IMG/VR virus record: IMGVR_UViG_3300037558_000714
Coordinates: 1-33,292 of that record
Source: a virus
Strand: one strand, 5' to 3'
DNA length: 33,292 nucleotides
Made by a program: the position numbers and the translations under genes. Below the pieces are notes generated by a model, which was given only the letters and a program-made list of their open reading frames with translations, was not told the origin of the DNA and ran no database searches. Of the stretch, positions 1 through 7,931 are shown piece by piece (within the stretch, counting starts at the first letter, position 1; every line of letters begins with the position of its first letter).

Positions 1-1700
1 TCACAGCAACTAACGGCTCAGACATCGTGCTGGCGTCAGGGGCTGCTGAAAACGATATTCTGGATGTAATTTCATATGCCACGTTTGAGATAAACAGTCA
101 GACGTTTACTGGTACGACTACTATGACTGACGTTGTAGCTGCAACATTAGACATATCAGGTAACATTGATATTAATGGAACAACAAACCTAGATGTTGTG
201 GACATTGACGGTGCTGTTAACATGGCAACGACTGCCCTTGTTACAGGTGTTCTCACTACAACAGCAGCTACTGTGTTCAACGGTGGGTTTGCTAGTAATG
301 CTGCTTCTACAATAACAACTGCTGATAACTCAAACACACTTTCTCTTGTGTCTACTGATGCAGATGCAAGTTCTGGGCCAAACCTTAGAATGTACCGCAA
401 CTCTGGTTCACCTGCTGATGTAGATGAAATGGGTAATATTCTTTTTGTAGGACGAAATGACAACTCTCAAGATGTTACATATGGTGAGATAGAAGTCTAT
501 GCAATGGATGTTAGTGATGGTTCAGAAGACGGGTTATTAAATATCAATACTATAACAGCAGGTTCTAATGTTTCTAGGATTAAATCTATTAGTGGTGAAA
601 CAGTCTTTAATGACGATTCTGTAGACGTAGACTTCCGTGTTGAGAGTAACGGTAATCAACATATGCTCTTCGTTGATGGTGGTAATGACCATGTAAACAT
701 TGGGACATCTACTGACTTAGGTGGAGTATTTAATGTAAGTGGAGCTACATCAAGTCAGTTTCACTCTACGGACAGACATTTAATGAGCCTTGTTTCTACA
801 GAAGCAGGGGCAAGTGATGGTCCAAGACTTATTTTACAGAGAGACAGTAGCTCTCCTGCTGATAATGACCAACTAGGCATACTAGAATTTTACGGAGAAA
901 ATGACGCTGATGAGGCTGTTGAATATGCCAGAATTAATGCGTCTATCATTGATGCAAGTGATGGCACAGAAGATGGTGCTTTTGCTATAAACACAAGATT
1001 AGGTGGTGCAAATGTAAATAGACTATATATGCCTCCTACAGAAACTGTATTTAATGAACATAGTGCAGACCTAGACTTTCGTGTTGAGAGTGATTCTAAT
1101 GGCGACTGTTTTTTTGTTGATGCAGGTAATGAGGTAGTTACTATTAAAAATAGTGGTGGAGCTTTTAATGGAGTTACAGCACAAAGTCTCCATGTTCGTG
1201 GTTCTACAGCAGGTAATACCACTCCCATAATGATGGTTACTGACAGCGATGATTCAGTAGAAGCTGACTCTGAACTTTTACATCTTGCTTTTACAAATGA
1301 TAGTGCTTTTGCAACCGCAATCTATGTTAGATTTAATGACCAAGGGGGGGTACAAGGCTCAATTTCTGGAGAGGGTACAGGCAGTGTAGCTTTTAATACG
1401 TCATCTGATGAACGGTTAAAGGAAAACATTGTAGACACTGAATCTAAATGGGATGTAGTTAAATCCTTACAAGTCAGAGATTATAAATGGAAGAAGTCTG
1501 ATAAAGTTGAAACAGGCTTTATTGCACAAGAATTAAACGAAAAATGGTCTGACCCTGTTTTAGTTGGGGGTGATGATGAAACACGTTCTCCTTGGTCTGT
1601 TGACTATGGTAGGCTTACACCCCTCCTTACTAAAGCCCTTCAAGAAGCAATGAAAAAGATTGAAGAATTAGAAACTAAAGTAGCAGCCCTAGAAGGATAA
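1..1700 (+). CDS. Tail fibre with C-terminal S74 chaperone domain (5' partial)
   Basis: The reading frame is open from the left edge, and GTG at 27 is only the first start-like codon in view, so the gene probably begins upstream. The visible ~557 residues are Asp/Asn/Gly/Thr-rich with no signal peptide. Two related blocks repeat (SxxPxxVDFRVES-like segments near residues 200-220 and 350-370), as expected for a beta-rich fibre shaft. The C-terminus from about residue 458 holds SSDERLKENI, the conserved core of the peptidase S74 intramolecular chaperone. It continues through the YKW and GFIAQEL signatures to a terminal coiled coil. In this family the domain trimerises the fibre and then cleaves itself off just before the SDxRLK serine. 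The role is receptor binding at the tip of the virion. The small gene downstream starts 4 bases after the stop. Confidence 0.85.
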   Translation, partial: TATNGSDIVLASGAAENDILDVISYATFEINSQTFTGTTTMTDVVAATLDISGNIDINGTTNLDVVDIDGAVNMATTALVTGVLTTTAATVFNGGFASNAASTITTADNSNTLSLVSTDADASSGPNLRMYRNSGSPADVDEMGNILFVGRNDNSQDVTYGEIEVYAMDVSDGSEDGLLNINTITAGSNVSRIKSISGETVFNDDSVDVDFRVESNGNQHMLFVDGGNDHVNIGTSTDLGGVFNVSGATSSQFHSTDRHLMSLVSTEAGASDGPRLILQRDSSSPADNDQLGILEFYGENDADEAVEYARINASIIDASDGTEDGAFAINTRLGGANVNRLYMPPTETVFNEHSADLDFRVESDSNGDCFFVDAGNEVVTIKNSGGAFNGVTAQSLHVRGSTAGNTTPIMMVTDSDDSVEADSELLHLAFTNDSAFATAIYVRFNDQGGVQGSISGEGTGSVAFNTSSDERLKENIVDTESKWDVVKSLQVRDYKWKKSDKVETGFIAQELNEKWSDPVLVGGDDETRSPWSVDYGRLTPLLTKALQEAMKKIEELETKVAALEG

Positions 1701-1704
1701 ACAA

Positions 1705-2040
1705 ATGGCAATAACTACAACTTGGAGCGTCAACGACATGACGCATAAGGACTCAGACGGGGGTGTATCTCTTGTCTACTGGTCACTAACCGCAACTAAT
1801 GGTACATACTCAGCACAAGAAGGTGGCAAGTTGCGATGCACTGCTGATCCTTCTGCATCAGACTACATTGCATATGCAGACCTAAAAGAAAGTGACGTTC
1901 TTGGGTGGGTATATGACAGCCTTAAAACAGGTGATGAAACAGCCGCTGAAGCTAAGAAACGTATTGAAGATGAACGTACAGCAAAGGTGCAAGGTCAGAT
2001 AGATCGTGCCGCTGCTACTTCTTCTGGCGTACCTTGGTAA
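1705..2040 (+). CDS. Small fibre-associated protein, paralogue of 4026-4388
   Basis: This 111-residue soluble protein begins MAITTTWSVNDM and ends in a GVPW motif. It is clearly paralogous to the product at 4026-4388 (MAITFTWSVSDM..., ending GMPWAA). Shared features are a beta-rich N-terminal half, an ASDYIAYADLKESDVLGW-type segment and an Ala-rich helical tail. Both copies lie directly after an S74 fibre gene. I recall the family as a domain of unknown function (probably DUF7936) common in marine phage tail regions. The position suggests a fibre-associated or assembly partner, but no function is established. The Shine-Dalgarno sequence (AGAAGGA) lies inside the end of the fibre gene, so translation is probably coupled. 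Confidence 0.75.
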   Translation: MAITTTWSVNDMTHKDSDGGVSLVYWSLTATNGTYSAQEGGKLRCTADPSASDYIAYADLKESDVLGWVYDSLKTGDETAAEAKKRIEDERTAKVQGQIDRAAATSSGVPW

Positions 2041-2066
2041 CATACAACACAAAAGGATAGCACATA

Positions 2067-4022
2067 ATGACCAGAGCTAGAGATCTCGCCGATAGTGCAG
2101 ACAAGGATATTGCGGGCACACTCACCCTAGATGCCGTCAATGCAAGCGGTGTAGTCACAGGTTTAACTGTTGAAGCGACAGGCGATACTGCTGCTGGTGA
2201 TAATGCAGCTATGGGTTATACTGCTGCTGAAGGTTTGATCCTAACAGGTCAAGGCTCTACAAATGATGTGACCATAAAGAATGATGCAGATGCTGATGTT
2301 ATAGAGATACCCACTGGTACAGTAAATGTTACGATGGCGGGTACTCTTGGAGTCACAGGTGTAGTCACAGCCAACGCTGGTGTTGTTGTAGATAACTTTA
2401 CGCTTGATGGAACTACTCTGACTTTAAGTTCTGGTGTTTTCGGCATAGTGAATAACGACATTAGGTTTAAAACATCAGGTGATGAAACGATGTTACGTGC
2501 TGTAGCTGATGGTTCTGTTGAACTTATGCACGATAATGCTACTAAACTCTCCACTGAAGCTGATGGCATTGACGTAACAGGTTATATTGATTATGGCCCG
2601 TCCTCTGGAAACATTGGTAAGATAGGTTCGGACAGCAATAACATCTATATTAGTGCAAGCAGTAACGCAGGTGAGGTAATCTTTAGAAACAATGTTGGTT
2701 CTACTGATGCACCACACGCTTCTGGCACTAACAAATTTGTTATTGGAGATAACGATATAAGAACACCCACATCAGGTACATCTAACGTAAGACTTGGTAC
2801 AAACGCAGGTAACTCAATAGCCTCTGGCGGTGACTTCAACGTCTGTGTGGGCGATGAGGCAGGAACGGCTATAAGTACGGGTCACCTTCATACGTTTATT
2901 GGTTATGGTGCAGGTGATGCTGTTACTACGGATGAAACAGGTCTAACGGCTGTTGGTGCAAATGCTCTTACTTCAAATACTTCTGGAACAGACAATCTGG
3001 CTATAGGAGTCAGTGCGTTAGAAGATTGCACAGAAGGTATTGGCAACATAGCCGTGGGTAGATATGCTGCTGCGGATATAGTTGATGCAGATGGTAATGT
3101 AGCCATTGGTGCTTTTGATGGTACAGTTCAACCTGCGATGCGTCTTAACACTAAGTCTCACGACAATGTTGCAATCGGATCAGGAGCTTTAGCTGCTCAT
3201 AATCTTACTGATAATTCTTCTGGAGGCAATGTAGGAGTAGGATATAGTGCAGGACTACAAGTCACATCAGCTATAGCAGGAACTTTTATAGGATTCCAAG
3301 CTGGAGCAAATGTAACCACAGGAAACACAAATACCTTTGTAGGGGCTAGTTGTGGGGTAGGTGATCCTTCTAATAAACTTACTGGAGCAAATAACACAGC
3401 ATTAGGTCAAGGTGCTGCTCAAAACCTTGAAGGTGCAGGCAATGGCAATACTTGTATAGGTAGAGATTCAGGAACTGCAATCACGACAGGTGTTTCTAAT
3501 GTTACACTTGGATACTTAAATCAAGTTTCAAGTGCAACAGTTTCAGCAGAAATAGTAATTGGTCCAGGAGTCACAGGTAGTGGTGGTAGCACTGTTACTA
3601 TAGGTTCTGGTGCAGGTAAAATTTCCAATACTTTTACTTCAAATGCTACTTGGTCACAGTCATCTGATGAACGGCTAAAAATAAATATACAAGATGATAC
3701 TCTTGGGTTGTCTTTTATAAACCGACTAAATCCTGTTACTTACAAATGGAAACCAAGCCCAGAAATTGATAAAAGTCTACCTTACTATAAAGAAACTAAC
3801 GAAAGAAACACTGATGTAACTATGCATGGTCTAGTTGCACAACAAGTTAAAACAGCTTTAGATGCCGAAGGTGTTGATACTTTTGCAGGTTGGGGAGAGG
3901 GGCTAGATGGTGTTCAAACAATTAGCCGTGAAATGTTTGTTTCTCCATTAATTAAATCCATACAAGAACTATCAACTAAACTAGATGCAGCACTCGCTCG
4001 TATTGCAACACTGGAAGGATAA
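2067..4022 (+). CDS. Tail fibre with YadA-like head repeats and S74 domain
   Basis: This 651-residue virion protein has three parts. Residues 1-230 are a Thr/Val/Asp-rich beta region starting MTRARDLADSADKDIAGTL, typical of phage fibre N-termini that attach to the tail. From about 235 to 520 there are repeated segments of the type NVAIGxxAL, NTFVGxxCG and NTALGQGAA, resembling the YadA-type left-handed beta-roll. From about 531 comes SSDERLKINI followed by YKWKPSP and MHGLVAQQV, an S74 chaperone with a longer insert than in the upstream fibre, then a coiled coil ending ARIATLEG. The domain order implies a trimeric, self-processed receptor-binding fibre. AAAAGGA lies 11 bases before ATG. It is probably a second adhesin with a different receptor from the first, which is inference from the divergent shafts. 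Confidence 0.85.
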   Translation: MTRARDLADSADKDIAGTLTLDAVNASGVVTGLTVEATGDTAAGDNAAMGYTAAEGLILTGQGSTNDVTIKNDADADVIEIPTGTVNVTMAGTLGVTGVVTANAGVVVDNFTLDGTTLTLSSGVFGIVNNDIRFKTSGDETMLRAVADGSVELMHDNATKLSTEADGIDVTGYIDYGPSSGNIGKIGSDSNNIYISASSNAGEVIFRNNVGSTDAPHASGTNKFVIGDNDIRTPTSGTSNVRLGTNAGNSIASGGDFNVCVGDEAGTAISTGHLHTFIGYGAGDAVTTDETGLTAVGANALTSNTSGTDNLAIGVSALEDCTEGIGNIAVGRYAAADIVDADGNVAIGAFDGTVQPAMRLNTKSHDNVAIGSGALAAHNLTDNSSGGNVGVGYSAGLQVTSAIAGTFIGFQAGANVTTGNTNTFVGASCGVGDPSNKLTGANNTALGQGAAQNLEGAGNGNTCIGRDSGTAITTGVSNVTLGYLNQVSSATVSAEIVIGPGVTGSGGSTVTIGSGAGKISNTFTSNATWSQSSDERLKINIQDDTLGLSFINRLNPVTYKWKPSPEIDKSLPYYKETNERNTDVTMHGLVAQQVKTALDAEGVDTFAGWGEGLDGVQTISREMFVSPLIKSIQELSTKLDAALARIATLEG

Positions 4023-4025
4023 AAC

Positions 4026-4388
4026 ATGGCAATTACATTCACATGGTCTGTTAGTGATATGCACAAAGTCACTGCAACAGGTGCAGTATATAAAGTTGAG
4101 TGGTCTTGCAGTGGCGTAGATGCTGACACTAAAGTAAGTCACAGTAGGTCAGGGTCATACTTGCATACAGAATCTGTTACAGAAGACGGAAGAACTTTTG
4201 ATAAACAAGCTACACCTGACCACACAGCATCAGACTTTAAGGCATACACAGACTTAACTGAGGCAGACGTATTAGCTTGGTGTAAAGCTGACGGTGTAGG
4301 TGCATCCAATGAAGCTCTTATAACGTCTAACATTACTAATAAGATAGCTAACAGTGCTAACTCCACAGGTATGCCGTGGGCTGCTTAA
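4026..4388 (+). CDS. Small fibre-associated protein, second paralogue
   Basis: This 120-residue protein starts four bases after the second fibre's stop codon, exactly mirroring the 1705 gene after the first fibre. It shares the MAIT-TWSV start, a DFKAYTDLTEADVLAW segment and a C-terminal GMPW motif. It differs by an insertion around residues 35-60 (DTKVSHSRSGSYLHTES) and an extra AA at the end. There is no signal peptide or membrane segment. The repeated fibre-plus-partner arrangement points to a duplicated two-gene cassette in which each partner serves its own fibre. A chaperone or capping role is possible but unproven. Confidence 0.72.
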   Translation: MAITFTWSVSDMHKVTATGAVYKVEWSCSGVDADTKVSHSRSGSYLHTESVTEDGRTFDKQATPDHTASDFKAYTDLTEADVLAWCKADGVGASNEALITSNITNKIANSANSTGMPWAA

Positions 4389-4399
4389 AAACTTGACTA

Positions 4400-4528
4400 T
4401 TGCCAAAGAAATACCTGATAGAACGTAATAACAAATACATTATTGTAAACGATAAAAATAAAATCCTTATAATTACCACTAGTAAAAACGTAGCATTAAA
4501 TTTCGCCAGACGGAAACGTAAAAAATGA
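4400..4528 (+). CDS. Putative 42-aa basic protein, TTG start
   Basis: This small open frame begins with TTG at 4400, just after an in-frame stop at 4394. It encodes 42 residues starting MPKKYLIERN and ending FARRKRKK. Its composition looks coding: alternating hydrophobic strands (KYIIV, ILIITTS) followed by a strongly basic tail. Its TGA lies inside the ATGA that starts the EF-hand gene at 4525, the same stop/start overlap used throughout this genome. Against it, no clear Shine-Dalgarno sequence precedes the TTG and no ATG is available. The function is unknown. If it is not a gene, the 4389-4524 stretch holds nothing else I can recognise. Confidence 0.45.
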   Translation: MPKKYLIERNNKYIIVNDKNKILIITTSKNVALNFARRKRKK

Positions 4529-4833
4529 CTGAATTTGAGAAATATGATGCTGATGGCAACGGTCATATCGACCAAGCCGAATGGCAAAAGCTGGAACTTG
4601 AAGATCGCCGAATGCGTATCAACGATGAAAATAGCAAAAGAGATCAGCAGAGAGCCATGATCTGGTTCGCTTTAGGCGGGATGCTACTGTACCCATTCTC
4701 TATTGTTTTAACGTCCTGGGCAGGGCTAGATCAAGCTACAGAAAGTTTAACATCTATTGCTGGTGTATATTTTGTAAGTGTATCCGCATTAGTAGCGTCA
4801 TTTTTTGGATTTACTAACATAGGAAGAAGATAG
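4525..4833 (+). CDS. EF-hand membrane protein
   Basis: This 102-residue protein has a canonical 12-residue EF-hand loop at about residues 8-19 (DADGNGHIDQAE, with D, D, N, D and E at the chelating positions). A charged helix follows (about 24-45), then two predicted membrane segments (about 48-66 and 80-97) separated by a short polar loop. Small EF-hand membrane proteins next to tail genes are known from marine phage genomes, but their role is unclear. A single EF-hand on a two-pass membrane protein upstream of the lysis genes could be a calcium-dependent holin-like or superinfection protein. The sequence supports only calcium binding and membrane location. It is followed by a candidate promoter rather than by a coupled gene. 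Confidence 0.75.
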   Translation: MTEFEKYDADGNGHIDQAEWQKLELEDRRMRINDENSKRDQQRAMIWFALGGMLLYPFSIVLTSWAGLDQATESLTSIAGVYFVSVSALVASFFGFTNIGRR

Positions 4834-4836
4834 TAC

Positions 4837-4866
4837 TTGCAAAGTACCACAACTAGGTGGTATAGT
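4837..4866 (+). promoter_or_regulatory. Candidate late promoter
   Basis: TTGCAA (4837-4842) and TATAGT (4861-4866) are 18 bases apart in the only sizeable gap of this part of the late region. They lie 30 bases upstream of the acetyltransferase start. The spacer carries a perfect inverted repeat, TACCAC-aactag-GTGGTA, and a GTACTTgcaAAGTAC dyad overlaps the -35. This is sigma70-like by eye only. Confidence 0.4.
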
Positions 4867-4895
4867 TAAGCCAATCTCCAAAAATTAAGGTTTTT

Positions 4896-5363
4896 ATGAC
4901 CGTTTATGTAAGACGGCTTAGAGATACAGATCTTCCCTCAGTATTACAAATATCAAAGTGGCTACATAAAAATTCACGATACAAAGTTTTTAGCTACAAT
5001 GAAGATAAAGTTAAAAATCTACTGTCTCTAAGCTTTAAACCAAACAGCCCAGTATTCGTAATTGTGGCCCTAAATAAAGGATCAGACGATATCCTTGGTT
5101 ACTTTCACGGGTATGTAGATCCACACTACTTTAGCGACATGAAATACGCTGGCGATTGGGCTGTATGTGTCTTGCCAGAGTATCGAAGATACGCCCCAAC
5201 AATTTTAAAACAAATGGTTTTATCTTTTGAGAAATGGGCAAGAGGCATGGGCGCAGAAGAAATATCAATAGGTGCAAGCACTGAAGCATACGGAACTGGT
5301 TACAAGAAATTTTTACAAAGAATGGGCTACAGGGACGTTGGTTTCTTAGCAGTGAAAGGGTAG
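4896..5363 (+). CDS. GNAT-family acetyltransferase
   Basis: The product is a 155-residue cytoplasmic protein with the GNAT fold order: an N-terminal strand MTVYVRRLRDTDLPSV, a central VFVIVALN...ILGYFHGY strand pair, and the acetyl-CoA site near residues 88-105 (AVCVLPEYRRYAPTILKQMV). The usual Q/RxxGxG/A loop is replaced by the looser EYRRYAPT. A C-terminal FLQRMGYRDVGFLAVKG follows, typical of the last GNAT strands. The substrate cannot be read from the sequence. Its place inside the virion/lysis region suggests modification of a phage structural or host protein late in infection. It follows the candidate promoter at 4837 and precedes the structural gene at 5368 by four bases. Confidence 0.7.
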   Translation: MTVYVRRLRDTDLPSVLQISKWLHKNSRYKVFSYNEDKVKNLLSLSFKPNSPVFVIVALNKGSDDILGYFHGYVDPHYFSDMKYAGDWAVCVLPEYRRYAPTILKQMVLSFEKWARGMGAEEISIGASTEAYGTGYKKFLQRMGYRDVGFLAVKG

Positions 5364-5367
5364 ACAA

Positions 5368-6777
5368 ATGAGTTTTAATAAAACCACTGAAGTAACCAAC
5401 ACGGGTTTGGGAGATGACCAATACGCTCAGATCCAAGCCAACCAGGGTACTCTAGGGACACAAGTTCAAGAAGGCTTTGATGCTGCGGGTAACAAGTTAA
5501 ATACCATATCTGGAGAAGTTACAGGTTTAGGTGGGCGTATAGACAGTGCTGCTGAAGGTATAAACACTGGTGTAGCAAGCGGTTTTACCAACATTCAAAC
5601 ATTACTTGATAATTACAATCAGGGTATGAACACTCAGTTTGATGCCGTTAATACTGGCGTAGGCGCAAATGCCACGGCTCTAGCACAAAACAATCAGGCA
5701 CTGGGCAATTTACAAACAGATGTTACGGGTGGTTTTGATGAGGCAGGAAATAGGTTTGATACGTTAGATACCGCCACAGGAAATATCCAAGGGTCGGTGG
5801 ATCAGGGTTTTGTAGATCAAGCACAAGGTTTTTCAGACGCACAGGCAGATCGAACTGCACAGTTTGCTGCCACAGGTGAAGCTATGAACACAGGATTTGC
5901 GGATACGGGTGATGCCCTAGATCAAGGGTTTGGGGATGCCCAGACGCAGCTTACAAATACACAGGCAGAAGTTTTAGGTGGTCAAGGTAGCCTACAAGAT
6001 AGTTTAGATGTAATGTCGGATGATGCTACTACCTACGCAAACCAGCAGTTAGAAAATCAGGCAGCAATACAGACGAACCAGGAAGGCTTTCAAAGCAGTT
6101 TTGATACATATGCTGATCGATATGCGGATGATACTCAATTAGCACAACAGACACGGGCAGATATGCAGTTAGCCAATGCAAATGCTAATCAGCAGTTGCG
6201 CCAGGATATTGGTGGCTTTGCAGATGCTGCGTCCTCTCAATTGTCAGATGTAGCAAAAGGTGTGGATGCTCAAGTCAAGACGTTAGGAAATACAGTCGAA
6301 GGTGGATTTGCCAGTGTTCAAAACACTGCCCAACAGCAAGCAGCCAAAACGGCTGAAGCTGAAACAGAGTTTGCTAAAGGTCTAGCAAGTCTAGATGCAA
6401 GTCAAATAATCCAGGCTAGGGACATGGCTAAAATTGCTGCATCCCAAACAGATTTAGACATGGGAATGCGCCAAGAGTTTACGCAATTAGGTAATGCTTT
6501 TGACGATAACGGTAGATTGATTGAAAGCAGCATCGATGAGCAGGGCAATACAATCAGTCGTGCAATGGATGCTCAAGGTAACCTAATCCTAAACTCATTT
6601 GATGTTAGTGGTCAGGGTCTTGGAACAAAAACAATTAACGTCAGAACCACCCTAGATAATTTAAGTAGTTTAAACAAAACGCAGGGAGCTAATGCTTCTA
6701 TGGGCAATCTTAGTGCTGCTTCATCCAGCGCACTTCCTGCAAGTGGTTTCACTTCACCTTTTGCACAAACGAGGTAA
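5368..6777 (+). CDS. Repetitive coiled structural protein
   Basis: This is a 469-residue, Gln/Asn/Asp/Ala-rich protein without signal peptide, membrane segment or cysteine. Degenerate repeats of the form GFDxAGNxxxTL and (G)xxTGVxxGF run from about residue 35 to 200, and long heptad-like stretches follow to about residue 400. A low-complexity Ser/Ala tail ends it (SASSSALPASGFTSPF). This composition is typical of elongated phage tail-spike, fibre or internal proteins, and the location between fibre and lysis genes supports a virion role. I do not recognise a specific family. The start is preceded by AAAGGG eleven bases upstream. Confidence 0.6.
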   Translation: MSFNKTTEVTNTGLGDDQYAQIQANQGTLGTQVQEGFDAAGNKLNTISGEVTGLGGRIDSAAEGINTGVASGFTNIQTLLDNYNQGMNTQFDAVNTGVGANATALAQNNQALGNLQTDVTGGFDEAGNRFDTLDTATGNIQGSVDQGFVDQAQGFSDAQADRTAQFAATGEAMNTGFADTGDALDQGFGDAQTQLTNTQAEVLGGQGSLQDSLDVMSDDATTYANQQLENQAAIQTNQEGFQSSFDTYADRYADDTQLAQQTRADMQLANANANQQLRQDIGGFADAASSQLSDVAKGVDAQVKTLGNTVEGGFASVQNTAQQQAAKTAEAETEFAKGLASLDASQIIQARDMAKIAASQTDLDMGMRQEFTQLGNAFDDNGRLIESSIDEQGNTISRAMDAQGNLILNSFDVSGQGLGTKTINVRTTLDNLSSLNKTQGANASMGNLSAASSSALPASGFTSPFAQTR

Positions 6778-6779
6778 TT

Positions 6780-7511
6780 ATGCATCCAAAATCAATTTCT
6801 GCCAGAGGCGTAGAGTTAGTTAAAGAATTTGAAGGTCTACACGACTTAAAAGAAGACGGTATGGTCTATCCGTACAAATGCAGTGCGGGAGTACTCACAC
6901 AGGGTTGGGGAGCCACACGGGACATTGAGGAAGGTAAAGGTTGGTCAATAGATTATTGTGAAGAACGGCTAACCCATGATATTAACGAACACGCTGAAGC
7001 TATAAAGCATTGCGTAAAAGTGCCTCTTACTCAAAATCAGTATGACGCTTTAGCCTCGTTTATTTTTAATCTTGGGGCTAGTGCATTTAAATCAAGCACA
7101 GCCTTAAAAAAACTAAACAAACATTTATACGATGAGGTTCCAGAACAGTTAATGCGTTGGAACAAAGCCCGTGTTAATGGCAAGTTAATACCCCTGGCAG
7201 GGTTAACAAGACGCCGTGCGGCTGAAGCTGCCCTATTTAGTGCAGATGCTAAAATAATTACACCAGACGGTACGCCCACAATGGTGCAAGCACCCGTAGC
7301 AACCGCTACTAAGTCATTAGCTAAAAGCAAGACGATGGCAGGTGCTGGGATAGCAGGTGCAGCTACAGCAATGAACGAAGTTGCTGGTCAAATCCAGGGA
7401 CTAGTTAGTTACGCCCCTATGCTTAAAACAGTATTTCTCATCTGTGCAATTGGCGGCATAGCACTGGCAGCTTACGCCAGATTTAAGGATAGCAAAGAAG
7501 GCGTCCACTAA
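6780..7511 (+). CDS. GH24 endolysin with C-terminal membrane segment
   Basis: This lysozyme cleaves the MurNAc-GlcNAc bond of peptidoglycan. The GH24 core occupies residues 8-155. E18 (in EFEGL) is the catalytic acid. C34 stands where T4 lysozyme has D20, and T40 matches T26, giving an E-x15-C-x5-T triad. The Cys variant occurs naturally in phage lysozymes of the P21/P1 type. Downstream motifs are QYDALASFIFNLG and AGLTRRRAAEAAL. Residues 160-210 are an Ala-rich linker, and about 213-232 is a hydrophobic helix followed by RFKDSKEGVH. There is no N-terminal signal or SAR segment. A C-terminal anchor on an endolysin is unusual and might allow membrane association or holin-like release. The next gene starts on the last base of the stop codon. 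Confidence 0.88.
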   Translation: MHPKSISARGVELVKEFEGLHDLKEDGMVYPYKCSAGVLTQGWGATRDIEEGKGWSIDYCEERLTHDINEHAEAIKHCVKVPLTQNQYDALASFIFNLGASAFKSSTALKKLNKHLYDEVPEQLMRWNKARVNGKLIPLAGLTRRRAAEAALFSADAKIITPDGTPTMVQAPVATATKSLAKSKTMAGAGIAGAATAMNEVAGQIQGLVSYAPMLKTVFLICAIGGIALAAYARFKDSKEGVH

Positions 7512-7750
7512 TGTTTATTTTTGGCAAGATTAAAATGTACATCATAGCCACTTTAACACTTGCCCTGCCCATTATCTATGTGATGGGCCAGGTTAAAGGT
7601 AGAGCAAAAGAAAAGACCAAAGTTCTTGAAGACGAACTTGAAGCACAAAAAAAATCATCAACATTTTATAAGAATATGGCAGAGCATGAAAACGACAATC
7701 TTACTGATGACAAGTCTATTGCTGATCGGCTGCGGTCAAACGGTTTATAG
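7511..7750 (+). CDS. Rz: Rz-like inner membrane spanin (i-spanin)
   Basis: This 79-residue protein has an N-terminal membrane segment (about residues 7-26, MYIIATLTLALPIIYVMG) followed by a charged coiled coil (KEKTKVLEDELEAQKK). That is the topology of an inner-membrane spanin facing the periplasm. It is shorter than lambda Rz (153 aa) but within the range of small phage i-spanins. It lies directly after the endolysin, and its 3' end overlaps the lipoprotein gene in the +1 frame, the classic Rz/Rz1 arrangement. Together the pair would fuse inner and outer membranes at the end of lysis, so the host is Gram-negative. Confidence 0.82.
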   Translation: MFIFGKIKMYIIATLTLALPIIYVMGQVKGRAKEKTKVLEDELEAQKKSSTFYKNMAEHENDNLTDDKSIADRLRSNGL

Positions 7751-7931
7751 GACGCAGGTAGAAGTATACTGCCCACCCATTGCCGACTACAGCGAAGATT
7801 TTAACGCTCAACTTGCAAATGAAATTGAAAGCCTACCGCCTGAAAGTACGGCAATAAATCAGGCTATAAAAAATTATATTTACCTGCGGGACCGTGTTCG
7901 TGTCTGCAATGAAGAAAAGGATAAATTGTAA
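7686..7931 (+). CDS. Rz1: Rz1-like outer membrane spanin lipoprotein
   Basis: I chose ATG 7686 because it places a textbook lipoprotein signal at the N-terminus: MKTTILLMTSLLLIGC, with lipobox LIGC and Cys16 as the lipidated residue. A longer frame from 7626 would put 20 polar residues in front of it. The mature part is about 66 residues with three further cysteines and a final charged KDKL. Overlap with Rz is 65 bases in a different frame, so this is a partly overlapping rather than fully nested pair. The product should sit in the outer membrane and bind Rz through its periplasmic part. Confidence 0.82.
   Translation: MKTTILLMTSLLLIGCGQTVYRTQVEVYCPPIADYSEDFNAQLANEIESLPPESTAINQAIKNYIYLRDRVRVCNEEKDKL

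Noticed and set aside
98-1228. Minus-strand frames of 112-121 codons inside the first fibre gene
   Set aside because: They mirror the coding frame of a clear fibre, have no ribosome binding sites and contain biased Ser/Val/Ala composition typical of antisense shadows.
2700-3620. Host-type YadA autotransporter adhesin
   Set aside because: The repeats resemble YadA heads, but there is no signal peptide or membrane anchor domain. The C-terminus is a phage S74 chaperone, so it is a tail fibre.
7626-7685. Longer start for Rz1 at 7626
   Set aside because: The extra 20 polar residues would bury the lipoprotein signal peptide inside the protein.
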